From Bacillus marinisedimentorum (GTDB taxonomy: Bacteria; Bacillota; Bacilli; Bacillales; Bacillaceae_O): a DNA stretch of 64,000 bases. Each line of letters opens with the position of its first letter. The stretch's first letter is position 1. The position numbers and the translations under genes are program-made. The stretch lies in the NCBI RefSeq assembly GCF_001644195.2, contig NZ_LWBL02000030.1, forward strand, positions 94,317 to 158,316. The letters are read 5' to 3'. Below, piece after piece: positions 1 through 9,066 of this stretch. The notes below the pieces were generated by a model, which saw only the letters and a program-made list of their open reading frames with translations, was not told the DNA's origin and did not search any database.

Positions 1-654
1 ACAGAAATGTCACCCCAACTTTCCAGAGTGAAAACAAGTAAAAAAGCGGCACCTTCCAGACGGCGGAATAGTGCCGCAAACGCTCTGCCGATGATCATGA
101 CGATAACGCTGATAGTCCTGCTTATTGCGGCCGTGTGGATTTTCTTACAGGGACGTGTGACGGATGAAATGGATTCGGCAGGTAACCCGGAGAATTCCTC
201 TGTTGAGAAAGAAGTGGGCGATAACGTTCCGGAAGAGACAGACGGGGATGAAGAGGAAGGCGGAAGCGATCCAGGCACTGATGAAGATCAAGAACAGGAG
301 CCTGCTGAAGAAGAGGCGCCGGAGCAAGAACTTGTCCAGACTGAACAAAAAGGAAAGCGATCCATATATGACTTGAAAAATGCCGATAAACTTGTCCTGA
401 ATTTCACTTCGCCTGGAGAGAGCTATCTCCGTGTCCGCAATGACAACGGGAAGGTATTTTATGACGGTATCGTATCAAAGGACAAGCCTCTTGAGCTGGA
501 TGTCAGCGGCGAGTCGTCAATTGAACTGAATATTGGACGGGCTTATGAGCTTGACATCCAGATAAACGGTGAACCGTTCACATATCCGGCAGATCCTAGA
601 AAAACGATGCATCAATATGTGACAATTAACAAAACAGCAGATGCAGCACAGTAA
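1..654 (+). CDS. RodZ-like membrane protein, C-terminal part (5' end outside window)
   Basis: The reading frame is open from the first base, so the first visible ATG at position 7 is probably internal and the N-terminal part lies upstream. The visible 217 residues show a basic stretch, one hydrophobic membrane segment (about residues 30-48), a very acidic Glu/Asp-rich linker (about 60-118) and a C-terminal beta-rich domain resembling DUF4115, the domain at the end of RodZ/YmfM. Family knowledge: RodZ has a cytoplasmic helix-turn-helix domain, a single membrane span and an extracytoplasmic tail, and helps cell-shape and wall synthesis with MreB. The position directly before pgsA matches ymfM in B. 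subtilis. The helix-turn-helix domain is inferred, not seen. Confidence 0.75.
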   Translation, partial: TEMSPQLSRVKTSKKAAPSRRRNSAANALPMIMTITLIVLLIAAVWIFLQGRVTDEMDSAGNPENSSVEKEVGDNVPEETDGDEEEGGSDPGTDEDQEQEPAEEEAPEQELVQTEQKGKRSIYDLKNADKLVLNFTSPGESYLRVRNDNGKVFYDGIVSKDKPLELDVSGESSIELNIGRAYELDIQINGEPFTYPADPRKTMHQYVTINKTADAAQ

Positions 655-734
655 ACGGAAGGGTCATCGCTAATGATGGCTCTCGTTTACTTTTGGTTCC
701 ATTGAATTACCGAAAATATAGGAGGCCCATACAA

Positions 735-1313
735 ATGAATATTCCTAATCGAATTACGATTTTCAGAATCATGCTTATCCCGCTTTTCCTCATCATCATG
801 CTTGTTCCTTTCGGATGGGGAGAGATTACACTGTTGGGAGCGGTAATGCCGGTGGAGGCCCTGGTCGGCGCCCTTATTTTCATTTTCGCAGCTTCCACTG
901 ATTGGGTGGATGGCCATTATGCCCGAAAGCATAACCTTGTCACAAACCTTGGGAAATTTCTTGACCCCCTTGCCGATAAATTGCTTGTTACCGCGGCTCT
1001 GCTCGTGCTCGTCGAAATGCAATTTGTGCCTTCCTGGATGGCGTTCATCATCATATTTCGGGAATTCGCAGTTACCGGATTGCGCCTGGTGGCTGCCAGT
1101 GAAGGGGAAGTTCTCGCTGCGGCCCAAATGGGGAAAATTAAGATGTGGACTCAAATCATCGCAATCTCGGCACTTTTACTCCATAATATCGGCTTTGCGG
1201 CAATCGGATTACCGTTTGACCGTATTGCGCTCTGGGTCGCCATCATTTTCACTGTGCTTTCCGGATGGGATTATTTTGCCAAGAACAAGCAAATTTTATT
1301 GTCATCAAAATAG
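735..1313 (+). CDS. pgsA: CDP-diacylglycerol--glycerol-3-phosphate 3-phosphatidyltransferase
   Basis: PgsA makes phosphatidylglycerophosphate from CDP-diacylglycerol and glycerol 3-phosphate in the membrane, the committed step to phosphatidylglycerol. The protein is 192 residues and mostly hydrophobic, with several membrane helices. It carries the CDP-alcohol phosphatidyltransferase signature DGx2ARx8Gx3Dx3D, beginning DGHYAR and ending DPLAD. The ATG at 735 is chosen because TAGGAGG lies just upstream at 719-725 and the protein then begins MNIPNRITIFRI, the usual family start; an in-frame start at 693 lacks such support. It follows the rodZ-like gene and precedes cinA, as in other Bacillaceae. 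Confidence 0.95.
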   Translation: MNIPNRITIFRIMLIPLFLIIMLVPFGWGEITLLGAVMPVEALVGALIFIFAASTDWVDGHYARKHNLVTNLGKFLDPLADKLLVTAALLVLVEMQFVPSWMAFIIIFREFAVTGLRLVAASEGEVLAAAQMGKIKMWTQIIAISALLLHNIGFAAIGLPFDRIALWVAIIFTVLSGWDYFAKNKQILLSSK

Positions 1314-1398
1314 CTGAACCTCCCGCAGCCTGCCTGCAGAAAAGCGGCCCAGAAAGGACGCAGGCTTGCAGTCATTAACATAAAGGGGGAGATTATCG

Positions 1399-2640
1399 AT
1401 GAATGCTGAAATCATTGCAGTCGGCTCCGAACTGCTGCTTGGACAAATATGCAACACGAATGGGCAGTTCCTGTCCCGCCGGCTGGCCGAAATGGGCATC
1501 AATGTCTTTTATCACACGGTTGCCGGCGATAATCCAGAAAGGCTGCGGCCGGTAATCAGCCGGGCAGCTGAACGTTCCGACACGATCATACTGACAGGCG
1601 GGCTCGGTCCGACCAAGGATGACCTGACCAAAAATGTGATTGCCGAATTGATCGGGATGAAACTCACACTCGACACTGTGGCGCTGGGCAGGATAAAAGA
1701 ATATTACAACAAAACCGGCAAGACGATGACACCGAATAACGAAAAACAGGCGCTTGTGTTTGAGAAGTGCACTGTTTTTCCGAATGATCATGGCATGGCA
1801 CCGGGCATGGCGGCAGAGACGGACGGAAAGCTGTATCTCTTGCTGCCCGGTCCGCCGCGCGAGCTTAATCCGATGTTCGATCGTTATGCAGCCCCTTTCT
1901 TATATAAGAAACTTGAAAAATCGGAAAGCATCGAGTCGAAAGTGCTCCGGTTTTTCGGTATCGGGGAATCCAGCCTGGAAACCGAAATTGAAGATTTGAT
2001 CGATTCCCAGAGTAATCCGACCATTGCTCCGTTGGCGGCAGATGGAGAGGTGACACTGCGGCTTACAGCGAAACATGCTTCTCCTGATGAAGCCCGCCGG
2101 CTGATCGGCTTGCTTAAGGCAGACATTTTGAAGCGTGTGGGTGCGCATTATTACGGGGAGGATGAAACATCACTTGCCCAGGTTGCGTTTTTGCTTCTCC
2201 AGGAAAAGAAACTGACTGTTTCTGCAGCCGAAAGCCTGACCGGAGGCTTATTCACTGGTGCACTCACCGATTATCCCGGTGCTTCAAAGGTCGTTTCCGG
2301 CAGCATTGTCGCTTACAACAATGCGTTGAAGGAACAGCTGCTGGACGTTCCTGCCGGTGTTTTGAAATCCGATGGTGCAGTAAGTGAAGCTTGTGCAGCC
2401 TCAATGGCGGAAAACGTCCGCCTGAAAATGGGATCTGATATCGGCATCAGTTTCACCGGCAATGCAGGTCCGTCCGGAAGCGAAGGAAAACCAGCCGGCC
2501 TTGCCTATGTTGGGATTGCCCGCAGCGGCCGGCCTGCCCTCGTCCATGAACTGAAGCTGGCCGGCACAAGGGAAATGGTCCGGTCCAGGACTGTCAAACA
2601 CGGTCTGTTTGAACTTATCCAGGAGCTGAAGAAGCTGTAG
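1399..2640 (+). CDS. cinA: CinA: competence/damage-inducible protein, nicotinamide-nucleotide amidase family
   Basis: A 413-residue, full-length CinA. The N-terminal half is the molybdopterin-binding-like (COG1058) domain with the TGGLGPTKDD motif near residue 66. The C-terminal part, from about residue 255, is the PncC-type amidohydrolase domain with the AAESLTGG motif. Known family activity is deamidation of NMN and ADP-ribose-type pyrophosphate hydrolysis in pyridine nucleotide salvage; in transformable bacteria the gene is co-transcribed with recA. Here it lies 256 bp upstream of recA, which has its own promoter and LexA box. The start is preceded by AAAGGGGGAG. Confidence 0.93.
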   Translation: MNAEIIAVGSELLLGQICNTNGQFLSRRLAEMGINVFYHTVAGDNPERLRPVISRAAERSDTIILTGGLGPTKDDLTKNVIAELIGMKLTLDTVALGRIKEYYNKTGKTMTPNNEKQALVFEKCTVFPNDHGMAPGMAAETDGKLYLLLPGPPRELNPMFDRYAAPFLYKKLEKSESIESKVLRFFGIGESSLETEIEDLIDSQSNPTIAPLAADGEVTLRLTAKHASPDEARRLIGLLKADILKRVGAHYYGEDETSLAQVAFLLLQEKKLTVSAAESLTGGLFTGALTDYPGASKVVSGSIVAYNNALKEQLLDVPAGVLKSDGAVSEACAASMAENVRLKMGSDIGISFTGNAGPSGSEGKPAGLAYVGIARSGRPALVHELKLAGTREMVRSRTVKHGLFELIQELKKL

Positions 2641-2813
2641 CCGCTTGTGCATCGGGCAGGTAGACGGAAAGCGGTCTGCTCGATGCATGCCTGGCCTGTT
2701 GTGCAATCCGCCAAAATCAGCCGTGGTGAAAAAAAACGTTTCGTCTATTGAAAATACGGTTTTACCTGGTGGAAATTTCATTTTTCCTTACAGGGAAAAC
2801 CCTGAAAAAATAT

Positions 2814-2827
2814 CGAATAAATGTTCG
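2814..2827. promoter_or_regulatory. LexA (DinR) SOS box of recA
   Basis: CGAATAAATGTTCG matches the Bacillus SOS consensus CGAACnnnnGTTCG with one mismatch. It lies directly upstream of the recA -35 element, where LexA would repress recA until DNA damage. Confidence 0.85.
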
Positions 2828-2836
2828 CCTTTTCTC

Positions 2837-2865
2837 TTGGCAAACGATAAAAAAAAGAGTAGAAT
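2837..2865 (+). promoter_or_regulatory. sigma-A-type promoter of recA
   Basis: TTGGCA (2837-2842) and TAGAAT (2860-2865) are separated by exactly 17 bp. The start of transcription would fall about 25 bp before the TTG start codon. Confidence 0.75.
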
Positions 2866-2896
2866 AGTAGTAGTTCCAATATGAGGAGGAAATAAT

Positions 2897-3934
2897 TTGA
2901 GCGATCGCAAAGCAGCCTTGGATATGGCTTTAAGACAAATAGAAAAACAGTTCGGAAAAGGTTCCATCATGAAGTTGGGAGAGCAAACCGAACGAAGGGT
3001 TTCCACAATATCAAGCGGTTCACTGGCACTTGATGTGGCCCTTGGTGTCGGTGGATACCCGCGCGGACGCATCATCGAAATTTACGGTCCGGAATCCTCC
3101 GGTAAGACGACAGTTGCACTTCATGCTCTTGCAGAGGTCCAGCAAAACGGTGGCCAGGCTGCATTCATTGATGCAGAGCATGCTCTTGATCCCGTGTATG
3201 CCCAAAAACTCGGGGTGAACATTGACGAGCTTCTGCTTTCGCAGCCGGATACGGGCGAACAGGCGCTTGAAATCGCAGAAGCACTTGTAAGAAGCGGAGC
3301 AGTGGATATTCTCGTTATCGACTCGGTGGCAGCCCTTGTGCCAAAAGCCGAGATTGAAGGCGAGATGGGCGATTCGCATGTCGGCTTGCAGGCCCGCCTG
3401 ATGTCACAGGCCCTGCGGAAACTTTCCGGAGCGATCAGCAAGTCCAATACAATCGCAATTTTCATTAACCAGATCCGCGAAAAAGTCGGTGTGATGTTTG
3501 GCAACCCGGAAACGACTCCGGGAGGGCGCGCCCTTAAGTTCTATTCTTCCGTAAGGCTTGAAGTCCGCCGTGCCGAAACGCTGAAACAGGGCAATGATAT
3601 GGTCGGAAACAAAGCTAAAATCAAAGTTGTCAAAAACAAAGTTGCGCCTCCGTTCAAAACGGCTGAAGTGGACATCATGTACGGCGAAGGGATCTCCAAA
3701 GAGGGAGAAATCCTCGACATCGCTTCAGACCTGGATATCGTCCAGAAAAGCGGTGCATGGTATTCATATAATGAAGAGCGGCTTGGACAGGGACGCGAGA
3801 ATGCAAAAGTGTTCCTTAAAGAAAACCTTGATACCCGTCTGGCCATTCAGAAGCAGGTCCGCGAATACTACGGCCTCGATGAATCTGCGAAAGCAGCCAA
3901 AGAAGAAGAGGGTCAGGAAGAGCTTAATTTATAG
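2897..3934 (+). CDS. recA: Recombinase RecA
   Basis: RecA forms ATP-dependent filaments on single-stranded DNA, catalyses strand exchange and triggers LexA self-cleavage. The protein is 345 residues, the normal length. The Walker A motif GPESSGKT is near residues 66-73, and the MAW-type region and the loop containing GNPETTPGG are intact. The start is TTG at 2897, preceded by AGGAGG at 2884-2889; no ATG fits, and the resulting [12 protein letters not shown] is the family start. The acidic C-terminal tail is present. Regulated by the LexA box at 2814-2827, and followed by a clear terminator. Confidence 0.98.
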   Translation: MSDRKAALDMALRQIEKQFGKGSIMKLGEQTERRVSTISSGSLALDVALGVGGYPRGRIIEIYGPESSGKTTVALHALAEVQQNGGQAAFIDAEHALDPVYAQKLGVNIDELLLSQPDTGEQALEIAEALVRSGAVDILVIDSVAALVPKAEIEGEMGDSHVGLQARLMSQALRKLSGAISKSNTIAIFINQIREKVGVMFGNPETTPGGRALKFYSSVRLEVRRAETLKQGNDMVGNKAKIKVVKNKVAPPFKTAEVDIMYGEGISKEGEILDIASDLDIVQKSGAWYSYNEERLGQGRENAKVFLKENLDTRLAIQKQVREYYGLDESAKAAKEEEGQEELNL

Positions 3935-3940
3935 AAATGA

Positions 3941-3969
3941 AAAGCACAGTATAACGCTGTGCTTTTTTC
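3941..3969 (+). terminator. Rho-independent terminator of recA
   Basis: AAAGCACAG (3941-3949) pairs with CTGTGCTTT (3957-3965) and is followed by a T run. Confidence 0.9.
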
Positions 3970-3972
3970 TTT

Positions 3973-4273
3973 GTTTAGGAAATTATAAAATTTAAGCGTT
4001 GTGGATTAAAAGCCAGAAGGGAATCGTCCAGCTGCGGTCGCCAGCGGCTATCGTCATAAGCGGTGATTCCCTCCAGAAGGAAAGGTCACCTTCCTGCGGA
4101 TGCCCCAGCTTATGCGTACGCCGCTGAGCGGGCGGCCTCCGCATTTCGATTGTCCAGCTGCGGTCGCCAGCGGCTATCGTCATAAGCGGCGGCCTCTTCC
4201 GGAAGGGAAGTGCACCTTCCTGCGGATCCCCCGCTTATGCGTACGCCGCTAAGCGGGCGACCTCCGCATTTCA
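3973..4273. repeat. Dispersed intergenic repeat, family A, two tandem copies
   Basis: The stretch begins with GGAAATTATAAAATTTAAGC and GTTGTGG, followed by units containing CAGCGGCTATCGTCATAAGC and ending GCATTTC. The unit occurs twice in tandem (about 3977-4146 and 4147-4271). The same sequence recurs near 11768, 27964 and 38031. No coding potential. It sits between the recA terminator and the rny promoter, like the short GC-rich intergenic repeats of many Bacillaceae genomes. Confidence 0.85.
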
Positions 4274-4277
4274 TAGC

Positions 4278-4306
4278 TTGACATTGGAAAAACCCGCCTA
4301 TACAAT
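4278..4306 (+). promoter_or_regulatory. sigma-A promoter of rny
   Basis: A perfect TTGACA (4278-4283) is followed after 17 bp by TACAAT (4301-4306). The TTG of this -35 box is also the first possible start codon of the long open frame, which argues that the coding start is further downstream. Confidence 0.85.
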
Positions 4307-4451
4307 TAGATTGTGTTCTTTCTTTTTTATCCTTACTAGTTTGGCCTGGTCTTCTGTAATGCTTTGGTATTTACAGGGGGCGAGCCACCATGTATTTGCC
4401 GACAAAAAGATGAAGAATGAAACCAAGTTAATAGCAAGGGGAGGTGAAACT

Positions 4452-6014
4452 ATGGATTTTACCACAGCTATCATCTCCATTTTGCTTGCCATTATCGTCG
4501 GTGCAGTTGTTGGTTACTTCGTTCGAAAGACCTTTGCTGAAGCGAAGATTTCAAGCGCCGAACATGCAGCCCAGCAGATAATTGAAGATGGGAAGCGCGA
4601 AGCAGATGCATCCAAGAAAGAGGCGCTTCTTGAAGCGAAGGATGAAATTCACAAGCTTCGGACAGAAGCTGAACGTGATATTCGGGAAAGAAGGAACGAA
4701 CTACAAAAACAGGAAAATCGTTTAATGCACAAAGAGGAGAATTTGGACCGCAAGAGCGAAATGCTTGATAAGAAAGAAAGCATGCTGGAAAAGCGCGAAG
4801 ATTCTCTGACGACACGACAACAACGAGTTGAAGAGTTGGAAAGCAAAGTGGAAGAAATGCTGGAACAGCAACAGGTTGAACTTGAACGCATTTCCGGCTT
4901 ATCGCGGGAGGATGCAAAGCAGCTTATCATCGACAGTGTCGAGAAAGAAGTCTCTCATGAAATGGCCATCATGGTTAAAGAGAGTGAAGCAAGAGCGAAA
5001 GAGGAAGCAGATAAGAAAGCGAAAGAGATTCTTTCACTTGCGATTCAGCGCTGTGCGGCTGATCATGTTGCCGAAACAACCGTGTCTGTCGTGAATTTGC
5101 CTAATGATGAGATGAAGGGACGTATCATTGGACGTGAAGGGCGGAATATCCGTACGCTGGAAACGTTGACAGGCATTGACCTGATTATTGATGATACACC
5201 TGAAGCAGTAATTTTATCAGGATTTGATCCAATCCGGAGGGAAACAGCCCGGCTGGCCCTTGAGAAGCTTGTCCAGGATGGAAGGATTCATCCGGCACGC
5301 ATTGAGGAAATGGTGGACAAGTCACGCCGCGAGGTTGACGAGTATATCCGCGAAGTCGGTGAACAAACGACCTTCGAAGTTGGAGTGCACGGTCTGCATC
5401 CTGATTTGATCAAAATTCTTGGCCGCTTAAAATACCGTACAAGCTACGGACAAAATGTGCTCAAGCACTCGATGGAAGTCGCTTATCTTACCGGACTTAT
5501 GGCAGCCGAACTCGGAGAAGACGAGACGCTCGCCAAAAGAGCCGGACTGCTCCATGATATCGGTAAAGCGATTGACCATGAAGTGGAAGGAAGCCATGTC
5601 GAAATTGGTGTGGAACTTGCAACGAAGTATAAAGAGCACCCAGTCGTGATCAACAGTATTGCATCCCACCATGGTGATACGGAGCCTACCTCGATCATTG
5701 CCGTTCTTGTGGCTGCAGCTGATGCGTTATCCGCAGCAAGACCAGGGGCACGCAGTGAAACGCTCGAAAACTATATCCGCCGCTTGGAAAAGCTTGAAGA
5801 TATTTCAGAGTCGTTCGAGGGTGTTGAAAAATCGTTTGCAATCCAGGCAGGTCGAGAAATTCGCATTATGGTCAAGCCTGATATGATTGATGACCTAGAG
5901 GCATATCGTCTGGCACGCGACATACGCAAGCAAATTGAAGATGAACTGGATTATCCAGGACATATAAAAGTTACTGTCATCCGTGAAACGAGGGCAGTGG
6001 AGTATGCGAAATAA
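4452..6014 (+). CDS. rny: Ribonuclease Y
   Basis: RNase Y is the membrane-anchored endoribonuclease that starts mRNA decay in Bacillus. With the ATG at 4452 (GGGGAGGTG upstream) the protein is 520 residues, the same as B. subtilis RNase Y. It shows an N-terminal membrane helix (about residues 5-25), a long highly charged coiled coil (about 30-200), a KH RNA-binding motif ([15 protein letters not shown], about residue 225) and the HD metal-binding domain with HDIGK near residue 370. The frame stays open upstream to 4278, but that segment contains the promoter. Followed by a terminator. Confidence 0.97.
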   Translation: MDFTTAIISILLAIIVGAVVGYFVRKTFAEAKISSAEHAAQQIIEDGKREADASKKEALLEAKDEIHKLRTEAERDIRERRNELQKQENRLMHKEENLDRKSEMLDKKESMLEKREDSLTTRQQRVEELESKVEEMLEQQQVELERISGLSREDAKQLIIDSVEKEVSHEMAIMVKESEARAKEEADKKAKEILSLAIQRCAADHVAETTVSVVNLPNDEMKGRIIGREGRNIRTLETLTGIDLIIDDTPEAVILSGFDPIRRETARLALEKLVQDGRIHPARIEEMVDKSRREVDEYIREVGEQTTFEVGVHGLHPDLIKILGRLKYRTSYGQNVLKHSMEVAYLTGLMAAELGEDETLAKRAGLLHDIGKAIDHEVEGSHVEIGVELATKYKEHPVVINSIASHHGDTEPTSIIAVLVAAADALSAARPGARSETLENYIRRLEKLEDISESFEGVEKSFAIQAGREIRIMVKPDMIDDLEAYRLARDIRKQIEDELDYPGHIKVTVIRETRAVEYAK

Positions 6015-6046
6015 AGCGGTGGCGACACCGCTTTATTTTGTTTTTT
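6013..6046 (+). terminator. Terminator of rny
   Basis: AAAGCGGTG (6013-6021) and CACCGCTTT (6026-6034) form a 9-bp stem with a GCGA loop, followed by ATTTTGTTTTTT. Confidence 0.9.
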
Positions 6047-6164
6047 ACCCGCTTATCCGTTATTAAAACTAAATACCTTCTGCCGGCACATTGTTTTGAC
6101 AATTGTGCTTTTTTTATGCAGACTGTTTAACATAATACAATCAAGCCAGAAAGGAATCAGGATA

Positions 6165-6956
6165 ATGAAATTACTATTTGTTGGTGATGTAGTCGGATCA
6201 CCGGGCCGTAAAATGATAACTGAATATTTGCCAAGGTTGAAGAAAAAATACAGGCCGCAGGTGACGATTGTCAATGGTGAAAACGCAGCAGGCGGCAGAG
6301 GGATCACGGAAAAGATCTACAGGAATATTCTCGAATCAGGCGCACAGGCTGTTACACTTGGAAACCATGCGTGGGACAACAAAGAAATCTTTGAATTTAT
6401 CGATGATGCCCCAAAGATGGTAAGGCCGGCCAACTTCCCGGATGCGCCCGGCAAAGGGTCTGCCCTTTTGAATATTAATGGCATATCTGTCGGTGTGATC
6501 AATCTGCAAGGCCGTACATTCTTACCGGCACTTGACTGCCCGTTCCGCAAAGCTGATGAACTGCTTGAAAAAATGAAAGGGAAGGCCGATATCATTTTTG
6601 TTGACTTCCATGCTGAAGCAACAAGTGAAAAGCAGGCAATGGGCTGGTATCTCGATGGAAGAGTGAGTGCAGTTGTTGGTACCCATACACATGTCCAGAC
6701 GGCAGATAACCGAATCCTGCCAGGCGGAACCGCATACATGAGCGATGTCGGAATGACGGGTCCCTATGACGGAGTTCTCGGCATGGACCGGGAAGCCGTC
6801 ATTACCAAATTTCTGACAAATCTGCCTGTGCGGTTTGAAGTAACCAAAGGAAGGGAACAGTTAAGTGCTGTCCTTATCGATATTGATGAAAAAACGGGTG
6901 CCGCATCATCGATTAAACGAATGATGATCAATGAGGATTCGCCTTTTTTTGATTGA
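6165..6956 (+). CDS. ymdB: YmdB-family metallophosphoesterase (2',3'-cyclic nucleotide phosphodiesterase)
   Basis: A 263-residue protein close to the B. subtilis YmdB length. Metal-binding motifs are visible in order: FVGDVVG at the N-terminus, NGENAAGG, TLGNHAWDN, VDFHAEATSEK and GTHTHVQTAD. Family members are dinuclear-metal phosphodiesterases that affect biofilm formation and sporulation-related gene expression. The start at 6165 (ATGAAATTACTATTTG) is used because it places the metal motif at the family position; an open extension to 6096 looks non-coding. Located between rny and spoVS as in B. subtilis. Confidence 0.95.
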   Translation: MKLLFVGDVVGSPGRKMITEYLPRLKKKYRPQVTIVNGENAAGGRGITEKIYRNILESGAQAVTLGNHAWDNKEIFEFIDDAPKMVRPANFPDAPGKGSALLNINGISVGVINLQGRTFLPALDCPFRKADELLEKMKGKADIIFVDFHAEATSEKQAMGWYLDGRVSAVVGTHTHVQTADNRILPGGTAYMSDVGMTGPYDGVLGMDREAVITKFLTNLPVRFEVTKGREQLSAVLIDIDEKTGAASSIKRMMINEDSPFFD

Positions 6957-7133
6957 TAAAGCGCTGTACGGGGAATCCGGCCTGCTGTTGCCGCCTCAAA
7001 GCAGGCGTCTATCACATTTCCCTTTTGCCCGGTTATAAGCCGTCGGCGGCCAGTGACATTACCGATGAGCCCCTCCTAAAGGAAGACTGAGCATAGGTCC
7101 TTTTCATTTCTTTTTGAATTTTCGAAAAATAAA

Positions 7134-7162
7134 GCAGGAATATGAGTTATGGTCGTGAATAT
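7134..7162 (+). promoter_or_regulatory. sigma-H-like promoter of spoVS
   Basis: GCAGGAATA (7134-7142) matches the sigma-H -35 pattern RnAGGAwww. CGTGAATAT (7154-7162) matches the -10 pattern rnnGAATww except for its first base. The spacing is 11 bp. spoVS is known to depend on sigma-H in B. subtilis, which supports the call. Confidence 0.65.
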
Positions 7163-7206
7163 ATGTAAAAGGAGATTCATTTCTATTTTTCAAGGAGGTA
7201 CCAGGA

Positions 7207-7467
7207 ATGGAGATATTAAAAGTTTCAGCAAAGTCGAACCCTAACTCTGTAGCAGGAGCACTTGCAGGCGTTTTACGTGAACGAGGCGGTGCGGAAATCC
7301 AGGCAATTGGTGCTGGGGCATTAAATCAAGCCGTGAAAGCGGTAGCGATTGCACGGGGATTTGTTGCACCAAGCGGAGTGGATTTAATTTGCATCCCTGC
7401 TTTTACTGATATTTTAATTGACGGGGAAGAAAGAACAGCAATAAAGTTGATTGTTGAGCCCCGCTGA
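7207..7467 (+). CDS. spoVS: Stage V sporulation protein S
   Basis: An 86-residue protein nearly identical in length and sequence character to SpoVS: MEILKVSAKSNPNSVAGALA at the start, then the conserved VRGFV-like and IPAFTDI segments. SpoVS is a small Alba-like-fold protein required for completion of sporulation stage V, with effects on cell division. The ATG follows a strong CAAGGAGGT. A sigma-H-type promoter lies upstream and a terminator just downstream, so it is probably monocistronic. Confidence 0.96.
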   Translation: MEILKVSAKSNPNSVAGALAGVLRERGGAEIQAIGAGALNQAVKAVAIARGFVAPSGVDLICIPAFTDILIDGEERTAIKLIVEPR

Positions 7468-7483
7468 TCATAACGCTATACAA

Positions 7484-7523
7484 AACCTGTTTGTCCCGAT
7501 GGGCAAACAGGTTATTTTATTTT
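7484..7523 (+). terminator. Terminator of spoVS
   Basis: AACCTGTTTG (7484-7493) pairs perfectly with CAAACAGGTT (7504-7513) and is followed by a T-rich tail. Confidence 0.88.
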
Positions 7524-7557
7524 CAAAAGGCTATGCGAAAGCTCAGTATAAATTTAG

Positions 7558-7895
7558 TATAATGTTGATTAAAGGGAAAGTGCGAGGGTCCCCGGATATG
7601 GAATCGCCTTTCCTGGTGTTTATTCTAAATACAATCTCCTGCTGGAATACATACTGGACAAGAACTCGCGGCCCAAAATGGGTGGGGAGCCTCGAGGAAT
7701 ATAGGAACCTCTGCTGAAAACTTTCACGTGCTGTGGCAGCGCAGAGGGCAGTGCGTCCTGTACAAGTGCAGAAAGCGGGATGAAGCCCCTGTCAACAGAT
7801 GACCTGTCTGATAAAGCCCTGTCAATAAGGGTTTGCATGGGTTAGCATTGATAACAGGCTCTTGTGAAATCATTGTGCAGCGCAGTCTTTTAAAA
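7558..7895 (+). ncRNA. Candidate structured leader RNA upstream of dipeptidase gene
   Basis: There is no credible gene between the spoVS terminator and the dipeptidase start. A good -10 box, TATAAT, lies at 7558-7563, with only a weak -35. The following 330 nt hold several long-range complementary segments. CGAGG-GT-CCCC (7583-7593) pairs with GGGG-AG-CCTCG (7684-7694). CCTCTGC (7708-7714) pairs with GCAGAGG (7741-7747). AGCCCCTGTCAA (7784-7795) pairs with TTGATAACAGGCT (7848-7860), and it encloses the hairpins CAGA/TCTG (7796-7810) and AAGCCCT/AGGGTTT (7814-7834). This looks like a multi-branched leader. I do not recognise a known riboswitch class. The structure was paired by eye. Confidence 0.45.
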
Positions 7896-7909
7896 AGGTG
7901 GAATGGATA

Positions 7910-8836
7910 ATGAAAATTTTTGACGCACATTGCGATGTGTTATTGAAAATGCGTTTTGACCCGGCAATTCGATTCAAGGACAGCAGCAGCCTTCACACGA
8001 ATCTCGTCAAGCTGAAAAAATCGAATGCCTTTATTCAGGTCTTCGCAATCTACATACCGGAACAGGTTCCATATGATCAGAGGTTTTTAACGGCACTCGA
8101 AATGGCAGACTTGTTTCATTCCAAAATACTCGGCCGCCATCCCGAAATGAAAGCAATACAGTCCAGGAAGGATATCGAAGGCTTGAAGGAAGGGGAAATC
8201 GGCGCGGTGCTTGCCCTTGAAGGCTGTGATGCAATCGGTTCTGATCCAGTCAAGCTGAAAACCCTCCTTCGTCTCGGGGTTTCATCTGTCGGGCTGACGT
8301 GGAATTATGCCAATCAAGTTGCAGACGGGATCCTGGAAAGCCGCGGGGCCGGTTTGTCGGCTTTCGGCGTTGATACCGTCAATATGCTGAATGAGGCGCG
8401 GGTATGGACAGATGTCTCCCATTTATCAGTAAACGGTTTCTGGGATGTTATGGACGCGGCAAGGTACCCTATTGCTTCCCATTCGAACGCAAAGTCGCTG
8501 TGCGGTCATGTCCGCAATCTTGAAGATGACCAAATTGAAGCGCTTATCCGTAAAGATGGAATGATCGGCATCACCTTTGTGCCGGACTTCCTGAACGATG
8601 ATGCAGACAGCGCCACGATTGATGATGTAATCCGCCATCTTGACCATGTTTGTTCTCTTGGAGGTGCCGATAACGTCGGCTTCGGGTCGGATTTTGACGG
8701 CATCGGCAGAACTCCGCTTCATTTGGATGACTACGGTAACTATAGCAACCTTATTGAGCGGCTTATCAACTATTATTCTAACGATCAAGTGGATAAATTC
8801 ACCCATAACAATTTTATTAACCATTTTCCGCGGTGA
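7910..8836 (+). CDS. Membrane dipeptidase family (peptidase M19)
   Basis: A 308-residue M19 zinc dipeptidase. Expected ligands and motifs are visible: FDAHCD at residues 4-9 (His-x-Asp), LALEGCDAIG (bridging Glu, about residue 100), SHSNAKSLC followed by HVRNL, and GFGSDFDGI near residue 260. The family hydrolyses dipeptides, including some D-containing dipeptides; the substrate cannot be inferred. The ATG at 7910 is preferred over GTG at 7898 because AAAAAGGTGG lies at the right distance. It is preceded by the candidate structured leader and stands between spoVS and the korAB genes. Confidence 0.9.
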   Translation: MKIFDAHCDVLLKMRFDPAIRFKDSSSLHTNLVKLKKSNAFIQVFAIYIPEQVPYDQRFLTALEMADLFHSKILGRHPEMKAIQSRKDIEGLKEGEIGAVLALEGCDAIGSDPVKLKTLLRLGVSSVGLTWNYANQVADGILESRGAGLSAFGVDTVNMLNEARVWTDVSHLSVNGFWDVMDAARYPIASHSNAKSLCGHVRNLEDDQIEALIRKDGMIGITFVPDFLNDDADSATIDDVIRHLDHVCSLGGADNVGFGSDFDGIGRTPLHLDDYGNYSNLIERLINYYSNDQVDKFTHNNFINHFPR

Positions 8837-9066
8837 AGCATGTAACTAATGTACATTTTTTGTCGATAATAAAGGTGCAGGGGCTTGCTTTTTTGCGGCT
8901 ATAGGTCTAGAATTGTAAGCGTTTAGAGTACATATCCAAAAGATTAGTATCACTTAGAAAGTTTAGAATACTCTTATTCCGCTTCTGGTGGTATGATTGG
9001 AACAGTGCTGCACTTAAACAATAGCATTCTTTGTCACATTGATTGCAACAAAAGGGGTGTAGAAAA

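Noticed and set aside
4278..4451. N-terminal extension of RNase Y to 578 residues
   Set aside because: The extension begins at the TTG of a perfect TTGACA promoter, and the ATG at 4452 gives the exact family length with a good ribosome binding site.
7451..7717. 88-residue frame between spoVS and the dipeptidase gene
   Set aside because: It crosses the spoVS terminator, has no ribosome binding site and has no protein-like composition. The region is better explained as a leader RNA.
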